Below are positions 30,434 through 38,310 of a DNA stretch of 64,000 nt, piece by piece. The notes below the pieces were generated by a model. It worked only from the letters and a program-made list of their open reading frames with translations. It searched no databases and was not told the origin of the DNA. Position 1 is the stretch's first letter, and the number at the start of each line of letters is the position of its first letter. The position numbers and the translations under genes are program-made. This DNA comes from Woeseia oceani (GTDB lineage Bacteria; Pseudomonadota; Gammaproteobacteria; Steroidobacterales; Woeseiaceae), in the NCBI RefSeq assembly GCF_001677435.1, contig NZ_CP016268.1, positions 124,001 to 188,000 on the forward strand. Direction: 5' to 3'.

Positions 30434-32434
30434 TCAGCCGCGCGCGAGCGCAAAGCTGAAACGCACGCCGTCATCGGTGTTGTCTGCCGTGATATAGCCG
30501 CCGTGGCCTTCTGCAATGACGCGGGCAATAAACAGGCCCAGGCCAAGGTGCTGGCTTGCGCTACCGGCGCGCACCGAGACCATCGAATCAAATAGCTGAC
30601 CGCGCATTTTGTCCGGTAGCGGCGGGCCGGAATTGACGATATCAACGTGCAGCATGCCATTGTCTTCGCGCAACGTCGTTTGAATGTCTGCGTCGCTGTG
30701 ACTGAAGTCCACGGCGTTGTCGATAAGTTTATCCAGCAGCTGGATGATCAATTCGGGTGCGCCGCGCATTAGCGTATTGTTCGCGGCATTGCGGTAGGGA
30801 AACGCATGTTGTGGCCAGGCCGTTGCATAGGCGGAAAGTGCCGACCGCAGCACATGATCAAGATCGAACGCTTCAATTTCTGCTTGAGTCACCAGCTCCT
30901 CGATGCGGTTTGCCTCGCTCATGGCATTGAGGATGCCTTTCAGGCGATCAACGCCGTCGCGGGCTCGCTCCGTGTAGCGCCTGCCTTCCGTCGACAGCGG
31001 CTCGTGTTCGAGATTGTCGAGCGACGAACGCACGATGGTCAGCGGGGTACGCAATTCGTGTGACAGCTTTGACGCCAGAGAGCGCAGGTACTCGTTGTAA
31101 TCACCCAGCTGGCGCAGCACGCTGGAAAAACTGCGGGAAAGATCGCCAATCTCGTCGTGTGCCGCGAGACTGGGCAGCTCGGCATGGGCACGATCTTTGT
31201 CCAGCGCACGGCGCGCGCCGTGACTGAGACGTCGCACGCGTTGCGACAGCCAGCTTGCGTAGCCCAGCAAAGCGCCGGCCGCGGCCAGTGTGGCAATCAG
31301 GGTAAACGTCATTAGCCGGGTCAAGGCGTCACTGGTCAGGCTCAGAATTGCGTCCGTGCCCTGCTGCAGTACCACCACGCCCGTCTGCACATTGCCCGAC
31401 CATACCGGCTGGGCAACCGCGACAACTGCCCGCCCGGTCTGCGCCGAGCGAAACCAGCTGTCCTGCATGGAGCCATTCAGCGCCGACGCTATGTAACGCT
31501 GTTGTTCGCGCCCGGACGGATCGGGTTCCGCGAGCTGGGCCTCTTCACCCGGCTCTAGGATTGCGTCATAGGCGAGTCTCAGCCAGCCTGACCGTTCCCG
31601 GCTGCCACGTCGGCTGCCGCCGGAAATACTGCCCGCACTCGCCAGTCGCCAGCCGTCGCGGTCGGTAACGATAAGCCGCAAACCGGCCTGCACGTAGCCA
31701 CCCAGTACGCTTTGCAACAAGGGCGAAGGCGTTACCAGCCGGCCTGGTTGCGGGCCGCTGTAGGTGCTGCTGCGTACGCTGTTGCCCGCACTGCGGGCGT
31801 TGTTGACGACAAGCCCGACGGCAGGACCGAGTACCTGGCGGGGAACACGGCCTTCCAGTTGATAACCGTTCGGCGTGTCCTGCCAGTGCGCGGCGATACG
31901 TTGATCGGAATTGTTGCCGTCCCGCCGCGCGACAATTCGTCCCGGGGCTTCGGGCGCAAACCGCAGTTCTATCGTTTCGTTCTCAGGCCCTACGCTGGTC
32001 AGAGCAATACTGTCGACGTCATTGCTGTTGTTCGGGCCGGCGTACACCATGCTCTGGTCAGGCACTTCGACGTAAAACCACAGTTGCTGACGCCAGGTGC
32101 CAAACAGGTAGCGAATGGTACCGTCGACACCGCGCATTTCGCGCAACGAGTCCGGCGAGGTCGTCCAGTCATCAAGGTAGCCATCCAGCAGCGGTTCGCG
32201 TTCGAGCGGGTGTGCGTAGATCTGGCCAGCGCCGAAAGTTGTGCGGTTCTGCGGCGTCAGAAACTCTTCGGGAAACTGTGCAAGAGAATCGGCAATCGCT
32301 TGCGCAGTACCGGCGAGCATTTGTTGCTGGCCATCGCGCAGCGCCGTTTCCGTTTCGCGAATGAACTGTACGCCCGCCCACGGCAATACCAGGGTCAACA
32401 AACTGATGAGTAGCAACTGGCGGCGTAGATTCAT
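30434..32434 (-). CDS. Sensor histidine kinase of the dedicated sortase system
   Basis: A 666-residue membrane kinase matching the proteobacterial dedicated sortase system type. A membrane segment at about residues 7-24 and another near 375-395 bracket a large periplasmic sensor. That sensor includes a stretch like a family 9 carbohydrate-binding module (LLDGYLDDWTTSPDSL ... LWFYVEVPDQSMVY). HAMP-like residues lead to the dimerisation domain with phosphoacceptor H459 (KLSHELRTPLT). The HATPase domain follows, with N box LIDNAVDFSHS and G box HLGLGLFIARVIAEGHGG. Its gene starts 18 bases after the response-regulator stop. The signal is presumably at the envelope; a glycan ligand is speculation. 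Confidence 0.88.
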   Translation of the reverse strand: MNLRRQLLLISLLTLVLPWAGVQFIRETETALRDGQQQMLAGTAQAIADSLAQFPEEFLTPQNRTTFGAGQIYAHPLEREPLLDGYLDDWTTSPDSLREMRGVDGTIRYLFGTWRQQLWFYVEVPDQSMVYAGPNNSNDVDSIALTSVGPENETIELRFAPEAPGRIVARRDGNNSDQRIAAHWQDTPNGYQLEGRVPRQVLGPAVGLVVNNARSAGNSVRSSTYSGPQPGRLVTPSPLLQSVLGGYVQAGLRLIVTDRDGWRLASAGSISGGSRRGSRERSGWLRLAYDAILEPGEEAQLAEPDPSGREQQRYIASALNGSMQDSWFRSAQTGRAVVAVAQPVWSGNVQTGVVVLQQGTDAILSLTSDALTRLMTFTLIATLAAAGALLGYASWLSQRVRRLSHGARRALDKDRAHAELPSLAAHDEIGDLSRSFSSVLRQLGDYNEYLRSLASKLSHELRTPLTIVRSSLDNLEHEPLSTEGRRYTERARDGVDRLKGILNAMSEANRIEELVTQAEIEAFDLDHVLRSALSAYATAWPQHAFPYRNAANNTLMRGAPELIIQLLDKLIDNAVDFSHSDADIQTTLREDNGMLHVDIVNSGPPLPDKMRGQLFDSMVSVRAGSASQHLGLGLFIARVIAEGHGGYITADNTDDGVRFSFALARG

Positions 32435-32452
32435 TGCAGGAATCGCTGCCGG

Positions 32453-33148
32453 CTATTGACTGCCGAGCCAGCGATAGCCCATGCCGTAGGCCGTTTCGAT
32501 GGCATCAAAGCCGGGATCAACGGCGACGAACTTGCGCCGGATACGTTTGATGTGCGAGGTAATCGTGTTGTCATCGAGTACCGCCTGCGCAGCATCCATG
32601 AGTTGTTGGCGATTCTTCACGTGTCCGGGGTAACGCGCGAGTGCGTGCACCATCCAGAATTCAGTCAGCGTCAGCCCGACTGGCTGGTCGTGCCAGCGTA
32701 CGGTCATGCGATCAAGATCGAGTTCCAGGTCACCGCGCCGTAACAGCGACTGGCCCGATTCAGGTCGTTGCATGGCATCCAGTCGACGAAACAATGCCGC
32801 AATGCGCGCCATCAGGTGCGGCAGGCTTATGTCTTTCGTGAGGTAGTCATCAGCGCCAAGGCGCAATCCGGAAACCGCGTCGAATTCACTGTCACGCGCG
32901 GTAAGAAAAATAATCGGCAGGTCATCTGACATCTGCCGCAAACGGCGACACAACTCGAAGCCACCTTCGACATCGTCCTGCAGATTGATGTCGATGACCA
33001 CGAGATCCGGCAAGCGGGCCTCGAAGGCTTGCAGGGCAGGCTGGCGCGCTGCGAACAAATCAACGGTGTAACCCTCGCGTCTGAAACCGGCGGCGTAATT
33101 CTCGCGGATCGCGGCTTCGTCTTCGACGATGGCAATTCTCTTTGACAT
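32453..33148 (-). CDS. Response regulator of the dedicated sortase system (OmpR class)
   Basis: A 231-residue regulator: a receiver domain (KRIAIVEDEAAIREN, phosphoacceptor aspartate in LVVIDINLQD, threonine in IIFLTARDS, lysine in DDYLTKDISLPHL) and a winged-helix OmpR/PhoB DNA-binding domain (GLTLTEFWMVHALARYPGHVKNRQQLMDA, then SHIKRIRRKF). The ATG at 33148 follows AGAAGGGA; an upstream in-frame start is not family-like. It is divergent from the sortase substrate gene and most likely controls it through the dyads in between. Confidence 0.9.
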   Translation of the reverse strand: MSKRIAIVEDEAAIRENYAAGFRREGYTVDLFAARQPALQAFEARLPDLVVIDINLQDDVEGGFELCRRLRQMSDDLPIIFLTARDSEFDAVSGLRLGADDYLTKDISLPHLMARIAALFRRLDAMQRPESGQSLLRRGDLELDLDRMTVRWHDQPVGLTLTEFWMVHALARYPGHVKNRQQLMDAAQAVLDDNTITSHIKRIRRKFVAVDPGFDAIETAYGMGYRWLGSQ

Positions 33149-33252
33149 TCCCTTCTTTCCTGCAGTTTGCGTTGCGAGCTTCGTCGCGCAGATAAGCAAC
33201 AGAATAGCGTTGTTCTGCGTATGCGCCTAGTGGCGGCAGCACAGTGCAACGC

Positions 33253-33312
33253 GACAGGCTGTCTTCGGCGGAACCGCGCTGCAGCGACACAATTCGCCAT
33301 ATTTTGTCGCTG
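33253..33312. promoter_or_regulatory. Candidate response-regulator operators, GCGACA half-sites
   Basis: In the 239-base gap between regulator and sortase substrate lie an 11-base palindrome, GACAGGCTGTC at 33253-33263, and a larger dyad with arms CAGCGACA (33282-33289) and TGTCGCTG (33305-33312). Both include the half-site GCGACA or its complement. Placement between divergent genes of one regulatory unit makes them plausible operators; binding is not shown. Confidence 0.45.
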
Positions 33313-33387
33313 TATTGCCACGAGTGAGTCATGGCGGCAGCGGGCTCGGCGGTTGAAATACGTGCAACCACACAAGGAAACCGCGTC

Positions 33388-35559
33388 ATGAGCCCCGCAT
33401 CTAACCGAATTCACAAAAACAACAACCGGCCACACCGGCGGCCTCTGGTTGCCGGACATCGCGTCCTGAGCAAATGCGGCAAGCCATTGAGATCGGCTGG
33501 CGCGTTCGTCCGGAATCTGGCTGCAGCGTTTGTAGTGCTAACCGCCTTGTTGCCTGCGGCTGCTGTGGTTATGGCCGATGAACTCGCGGAGCAACAGAGC
33601 GGTAGTTTGTTGTTGCGTATGCAGTCCGGTTACACAACGGCAACGCGTCTAAATACCGATGTGCGGATGCAGATCAGCGGCACGGTGGCGAGGGTTCGGG
33701 TGACCCAGGTATTCCGCAACGATGGCAACGAGTGGGTTGAGGGTGTCTATGTATTTCCGCTGCCGCAAGATGCGGCCGTCGATAGTCTGCGCATGCGCGC
33801 CGGCGACAGAGTCATCGAAGGTGAGATACGCGAGAAAGAAACCGCGAAGAAAGAATACGAAGCGGCTCGCAAAGCCGGTAAGCGGGCCAGTCTCGTTGGC
33901 CAGCAACGCAGCAACCTGTTCACGACATCGCTCGCGAACATCGCACCCGGTGAGACGATTTCCATAGAGGTGGGTTATCTCGAAACGGTAAAACTGGATG
34001 AAGGCACGTTCAGTCTGCGCTTTCCGATGACGCTGACACCGCGCTACATTCCGGGCCGGCCTGTTGTTGACCGCCAGGGCAACGGCTGGTCGGAGGATAC
34101 GGACAGGGTGCCGGACGCGTCGCTCATAACGCCGCCCATGGTAAGTCACTCGGACGAGCACCGCATAAACCTGCACGTGGAAATAGACGCGGGTATGCCG
34201 CTCGATACTATCGCGAGCCGCTACCATCCCATCGATGTCAGCAATACTGACAAGCGCTACGTTGTGACGTTCAGCAGCGACAACGAAGTGACCGATCACG
34301 ATCTGGAATTACTGTGGCGACCCGTCAAAACCGAGGTACCTGAAGCGGCACTGTTCGCCGAGTCCATCGACAATCAGCAACACCTGTTGCTGATGCTGAT
34401 ACCGCCGGGTGTGGCAAGGTCGGAGGACGACTTTCAGCCGCGTGATCTCACGCTGGTTGTTGATACGTCTGGCTCCATGCACGGTACGTCTATCGAGCAG
34501 GCGCGGCAGTCGGTACTGCTGGCGCTGGACGGTTTGCGCGCGGACGACTATTTCAACGTGATCCAGTTCAATTCCATTACCGAGCCGTTGTTTCCCCGCA
34601 GCGTTCCGGCAACGCCGGAAAATTTGCGAACGGCCGTCTCCTGGGTACGCCAGCTGAAGGCAGACGGTGGCACCGAGATGCGACCGGCGTTGCTGCAAGC
34701 ATTGGCCGGGGGCAGCGAACACGGATTACGCCAGGTTGTGTTCGTGACCGATGGCGCCGTTGGCAATGAAGTCGAGTTGTTCAACCTTATTGCGGCGCGG
34801 CTGGGCGATACCCGCCTGTTTACCGTGGGCATTGGTTCAGCGCCCAATGGCTGGTTCATGCAGAAAGCGGCAGAAGCTGGCCGCGGCAGTTTTGTCTACA
34901 TCAGTGCTCTGCACGAAGTGCAGGAGAAGATGGGCCGTTTGTTGCGCCGCCTGCGCGAGCCGATGCTGACGGACATCGAGTTGCAATGGCCGGATGGAGT
35001 ACAGGTCGAGATGTACCCGAGCCGGGTGGCCGACCTCTATAGCGGCGAGCCGGTTGTTGTCAAAGCGCGGCTTGGAATGCCGCCGCGCGCAGGCGACCAG
35101 TTGATTGTTCGCGGCAATGCGTCCGGCGGTGGTTGGTCGGCAGCGGTTCCGCTGGCGAAGTCGCAGGACAATCCGGGTGTCGCCGCACTTTGGGCGCGTG
35201 CGCGGATTGCGGAGCTGGACGGCAACGAACGGCACAGTCCTGACGACGACAGCATCCGTCGTGACATCGTCGATACGGCGCTGGCCTACGGTCTGGTCAG
35301 CAAGCACACGAGTCTGGTGGCGGTGGACAAGACGCCGGTTCGGCCGCAGAGCGCGGATCTCGGGCGGGAACAGGTACCGAACCTGATGCCCTATGGGCAA
35401 AGCCAGCGGGCGATATTCGGTTTTCCCGCGACCGGTACCATGGCGCCGTTGATGCGCATGGTTGGTGCAGTGTGCCTGTTGCTTGCTACGCTGCTCTTCA
35501 TGCTGCGTGTTTGTTCGGTAACGGGGCCTGTGCGTGTTGCGCGTGTTGCCACGGACTAG
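33388..35559 (+). CDS. Marine proteobacterial sortase target protein (VIT and VWA domains)
   Basis: A 723-residue surface protein and sole visible substrate of the adjacent sortase. It has a long basic N-terminus and hydrophobic signal segment (about residues 48-65, cleavage probably after VVMA). A vault-type VIT domain follows at about 75-215 (TARVRVTQVFRNDGNEWVEG ..., FPLPQDAAVDSL). A von Willebrand A domain starts near 353, with MIDAS residues DTSGSM, GGTEM and VTDGAV. The C-terminus is a sorting signal: FPATG at 679-683, a hydrophobic span and basic residues. FPATG is a variant of LPXTG. ATG 33388 has AAGGAAA upstream. It overlaps the sortase gene by 26 bases. Confidence 0.92.
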   Translation: MSPASNRIHKNNNRPHRRPLVAGHRVLSKCGKPLRSAGAFVRNLAAAFVVLTALLPAAAVVMADELAEQQSGSLLLRMQSGYTTATRLNTDVRMQISGTVARVRVTQVFRNDGNEWVEGVYVFPLPQDAAVDSLRMRAGDRVIEGEIREKETAKKEYEAARKAGKRASLVGQQRSNLFTTSLANIAPGETISIEVGYLETVKLDEGTFSLRFPMTLTPRYIPGRPVVDRQGNGWSEDTDRVPDASLITPPMVSHSDEHRINLHVEIDAGMPLDTIASRYHPIDVSNTDKRYVVTFSSDNEVTDHDLELLWRPVKTEVPEAALFAESIDNQQHLLLMLIPPGVARSEDDFQPRDLTLVVDTSGSMHGTSIEQARQSVLLALDGLRADDYFNVIQFNSITEPLFPRSVPATPENLRTAVSWVRQLKADGGTEMRPALLQALAGGSEHGLRQVVFVTDGAVGNEVELFNLIAARLGDTRLFTVGIGSAPNGWFMQKAAEAGRGSFVYISALHEVQEKMGRLLRRLREPMLTDIELQWPDGVQVEMYPSRVADLYSGEPVVVKARLGMPPRAGDQLIVRGNASGGGWSAAVPLAKSQDNPGVAALWARARIAELDGNERHSPDDDSIRRDIVDTALAYGLVSKHTSLVAVDKTPVRPQSADLGREQVPNLMPYGQSQRAIFGFPATGTMAPLMRMVGAVCLLLATLLFMLRVCSVTGPVRVARVATD

Positions 35560-36154
35560 GTCGGGCTGGCTGGTGGCTTGCCTGTTCGGTATCGGCTTCT
35601 GGCAGATCGGCTATGGCGCCTGGATACCGGCCAAAGCCTGGCTGGCACAAGGCCTGATGCAACACGCCTGGACCCGCGCAGCGGCAGGCGATGCGTCCGC
35701 ACGTCCCTGGCCTTGGGCCGATACCGCGCCGGTGGCGCGGCTGTCAGCCCAGCAGGGCAATATCGAGCTGATTGTGCTGGCTGGCGGTTCAGGACGCACG
35801 CTGGCGTTTGCTCCGGGTCACTTAAGCTCGAGTGTGCTGCCTGGCGATACCGGCAACAGTGTCATTGCCGGGCACAGGGACACGCACTTTCAGTTTCTGC
35901 AAACGGTCGGTTACGGCGATGAATTGCAGGTCGAGCGCAGCGACGGGCGGCGACTTCGTTTCGCTGTGGTGGCGATAGACGTGGTTGATGCCCGGGTTGG
36001 CAGCGTGGTGCTCGACACCGATGAACCGATGCTGACCCTGATTACCTGCTACCCGTTTACCACCACCGAGGTTGGTGGCCCGCTGCGCTACGTGGTCACG
36101 GCGGCGTTGTTACCGGCAGAAACTCAACCGACTTCAGCAGGGCGGCAACACTGA
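35534..36154 (+). CDS. Class GN sortase
   Basis: A 206-residue Gram-negative sortase: an N-terminal membrane anchor (SGWLVACLFGIGFWQIGYGAW), then the sortase beta-barrel with catalytic H114 (IAGHRDTHF), C172 (LITCYPF) and R185 (GPLRYVV). It should cleave the FPATG motif of the preceding gene's product, probably in the periplasm or at the outer face of the inner membrane, and transfer it to an unknown acceptor. The GTG at 35534 overlaps the substrate gene; GTG 35543 is another candidate. The 3' end overlaps the convergent Nudix gene by 59 bases. Confidence 0.92.
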   Translation: MLRVLPRTRSGWLVACLFGIGFWQIGYGAWIPAKAWLAQGLMQHAWTRAAAGDASARPWPWADTAPVARLSAQQGNIELIVLAGGSGRTLAFAPGHLSSSVLPGDTGNSVIAGHRDTHFQFLQTVGYGDELQVERSDGRRLRFAVVAIDVVDARVGSVVLDTDEPMLTLITCYPFTTTEVGGPLRYVVTAALLPAETQPTSAGRQH

Positions 36155-36641
36155 TGGCATCGGTGATCAGGCCCTGCTGAGCCTCGGCGATAGCGTCCGC
36201 AAGCGGCAAGCGACGCACGGCAATGTTTTCCGTCTGTTCGAACTCGGTAGCGCCCTGTTCGAGCTCCCGGGCGATGAATACATAGGCCACTTCATCGGTA
36301 ACCGAGTTGCTGGTATGCAGTTTCATGTATTCGCGCCAGTCGGCAGCGGTCAGGCCGGTTTCCTCGCGCAGTTCGCGTTGAGCGGCGAGCAGGGGCGGTT
36401 CGTCCAGAGGGCCGCCGCCCATCGGCAGTTCCCAGGAGTATTCGCCGAGCGTGTAACGGTCCTGACCAACCAGCCAGGTATCGCCGTTGTTCGCGAGCGG
36501 CAGTACCGCGATTGCGCGGTTCTTGAAATGCACATGGCCGTAATCATTGCGGCCTCCGCCAGGGTTGATCACCTTGTCCTCGCGCACCGTGATCCAGGGA
36601 TTGTCGAATACAATCCTGCTGCTGAGTCGTTTCCAGTTCAT
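36096..36641 (-). CDS. Nudix hydrolase, ADP-ribose pyrophosphatase type
   Basis: A 181-residue NUDIX enzyme. The Nudix box is complete: GGGPLDEPPLLAAQ followed by RELREETGL. The N-terminal part (SSRIVFDNPWITVREDKV...GGGRNDYGHVHFKNRAIAVLPL) resembles ADP-ribose and nucleotide-sugar pyrophosphatases of the NudF group. The likely reaction is hydrolysis of ADP-ribose or a similar diphosphate to AMP plus a sugar phosphate. It is convergent with the sortase gene, and the last 59 bases are shared. ATG 36641 is the first in frame with family similarity. Confidence 0.87.
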   Translation of the reverse strand: MNWKRLSSRIVFDNPWITVREDKVINPGGGRNDYGHVHFKNRAIAVLPLANNGDTWLVGQDRYTLGEYSWELPMGGGPLDEPPLLAAQRELREETGLTAADWREYMKLHTSNSVTDEVAYVFIARELEQGATEFEQTENIAVRRLPLADAIAEAQQGLITDAISVAALLKSVEFLPVTTPP

Positions 36642-36876
36642 CGCGTTGCCGCTTCCGTTTCAGCGAGCCGTTTGTCTGGCTCGGTATTGTCAAAAATCGC
36701 CCCAAGCCGACGCTGTTGCCGGATTCCGTTTGTTATTAGACGGAACGCGTCCGTAGCGCAGGGGTCTGTGCATCATAACCCAGCGATTTGTTCGTCCGGT
36801 TTGCAGCAAGACGTACGCTGGTACATAGTTGAACCACACAAGCCGCCTGCGCGGATTGCCCACCGTCGGATCGTGA
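36642..36876. other. Divergent intergenic region, Nudix / MATE
   Basis: This 235-base gap separates the Nudix gene from the divergent MATE exporter. I see no gene, repeat or convincing promoter pair. Confidence 0.35.
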
Positions 36877-38310
36877 ATGAAACCAGCTCAAGCCCGCCTT
36901 ACCCAGGGGCCGGTCGGCCAACACTTGGTCGACATGACGGTACCTGTCATCTACGGCATCACCATGATGATGCTGCAAAGCTTTGCCGATGCGTGGTTCA
37001 TCGGCCAGGTCGGTGACCGCGAACTCGCCGCATTGAGTTTCGGCTTTCCGGTGCTCATGGTCGTAACTAGTGTCGCGATCGGTCTGGGTGCGGGCACTTC
37101 ATCAGTGGTGGCCCGGGCAATAGGTGCGCATGACCATGAGCGTGCCAAGCGGCTGGCGACAGACAGTTTGTTGCTGTCGTTCGGCGTCACGGCGGTGATC
37201 TGTGCGATCGGCATCCTGACTATCGATCCGCTGTTTACGTTGCTTGGTGCGCCCGCGGACATGCTGCCGCTCATCGGCAGTTACATGCGTATTCTTTATA
37301 TCGGCGTGCCGTTCGTGGTGGTTGGCATGGTGGGCATGAGCAGCATGCGGGCAACCGGCGATACCCGCTTGCCGAGCAAGCTTATGGTGATTGCGGCCGT
37401 GCTCAACGTTGTGCTGGACCCGATATTGATTTTTGGTCTGGGTCCGATTCCGCGCATGGAGCTGGACGGCGCGGCGATGGCAGGATTGCTGGCGCGGGCT
37501 ATCATTTTTGTCGGCACGGTGTTTTTCATGCACCAGCGCCTCGACATGTTGACTTTCCGCCTGCCGAAATTTCCGCAGCTCAAGAGTTCCTGGAAAGACA
37601 TTCTGCACGTCGGTGTTCCGGCTGCCGCCACGAACGCCATTATTCCCATCGCGCTCGGCGTGATTACCGCCATGCTGGCCAAGTACGGCACCGACGCAGT
37701 CGCGGGCTTCGGTGTGGCCACCCGGATCGAGTCCTTGACCCTCGTTGTCTACTACGCCATGTCCGCGGTCATAGGCCCGTTCGTTGGGCAGAACATGTCT
37801 GTGGGTGAATCGAAACGCATACTGACCGCATTGCGCTTGTGCACGGTTTTCTGCCTGGCGTCGGGACTGGGCATCGCGGTCTTGTTAGCGGCCGGCAGCA
37901 ACGTGATTCCGGCATTGTTCAGCGACAGCAACGAAGTGACGGATGTCGCCACCTTGTTCATGTGGATCGTACCGATCAGCTACGGCGCTTACGGCATGGT
38001 CATGGTGATGAACGCCTCGTTCAACGGCATGGGCAAGCCCATGCCCGCGGTTGCCGTCAGCGTCGCCCGCATGGTCGTTATTTACGTGCCTTTGGCTTTC
38101 ATTGGTGACCGCTTTTTTGGCATTGCCGGTATCTTTGCAGCCTATGCTGCCGCAAACATCGTGATGGGGCTGGTTTCGTACCTGTGGGCGCGCCGATCCG
38201 TGCAAGCGCAATGTGACAAGAATGTCCATCGTGCACCGACAGTGGTGGCGCCGACCGAGGCCGTGGTGGCACGCTACGCTTCGGCGTCTGAGGCGACCCG
38301 CCGTTCGTAG
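36877..38310 (+). CDS. MATE family efflux transporter
   Basis: A 477-residue MATE exporter with twelve membrane segments. The first helix region reads VDMTVPVIYGITMMMLQSFADAWFIGQVG, followed by ALSFGFPVLMVVTSVAIGLGAGTSSVVARAIG, typical of the subfamily that also holds DinF-like and VmrA-like proteins. Substrate is unknown. The C-terminal tail of about 40 residues is hydrophilic. It overlaps the end of another, convergent MATE gene by 37 bases. Confidence 0.92.
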   Translation: MKPAQARLTQGPVGQHLVDMTVPVIYGITMMMLQSFADAWFIGQVGDRELAALSFGFPVLMVVTSVAIGLGAGTSSVVARAIGAHDHERAKRLATDSLLLSFGVTAVICAIGILTIDPLFTLLGAPADMLPLIGSYMRILYIGVPFVVVGMVGMSSMRATGDTRLPSKLMVIAAVLNVVLDPILIFGLGPIPRMELDGAAMAGLLARAIIFVGTVFFMHQRLDMLTFRLPKFPQLKSSWKDILHVGVPAAATNAIIPIALGVITAMLAKYGTDAVAGFGVATRIESLTLVVYYAMSAVIGPFVGQNMSVGESKRILTALRLCTVFCLASGLGIAVLLAAGSNVIPALFSDSNEVTDVATLFMWIVPISYGAYGMVMVMNASFNGMGKPMPAVAVSVARMVVIYVPLAFIGDRFFGIAGIFAAYAAANIVMGLVSYLWARRSVQAQCDKNVHRAPTVVAPTEAVVARYASASEATRRS

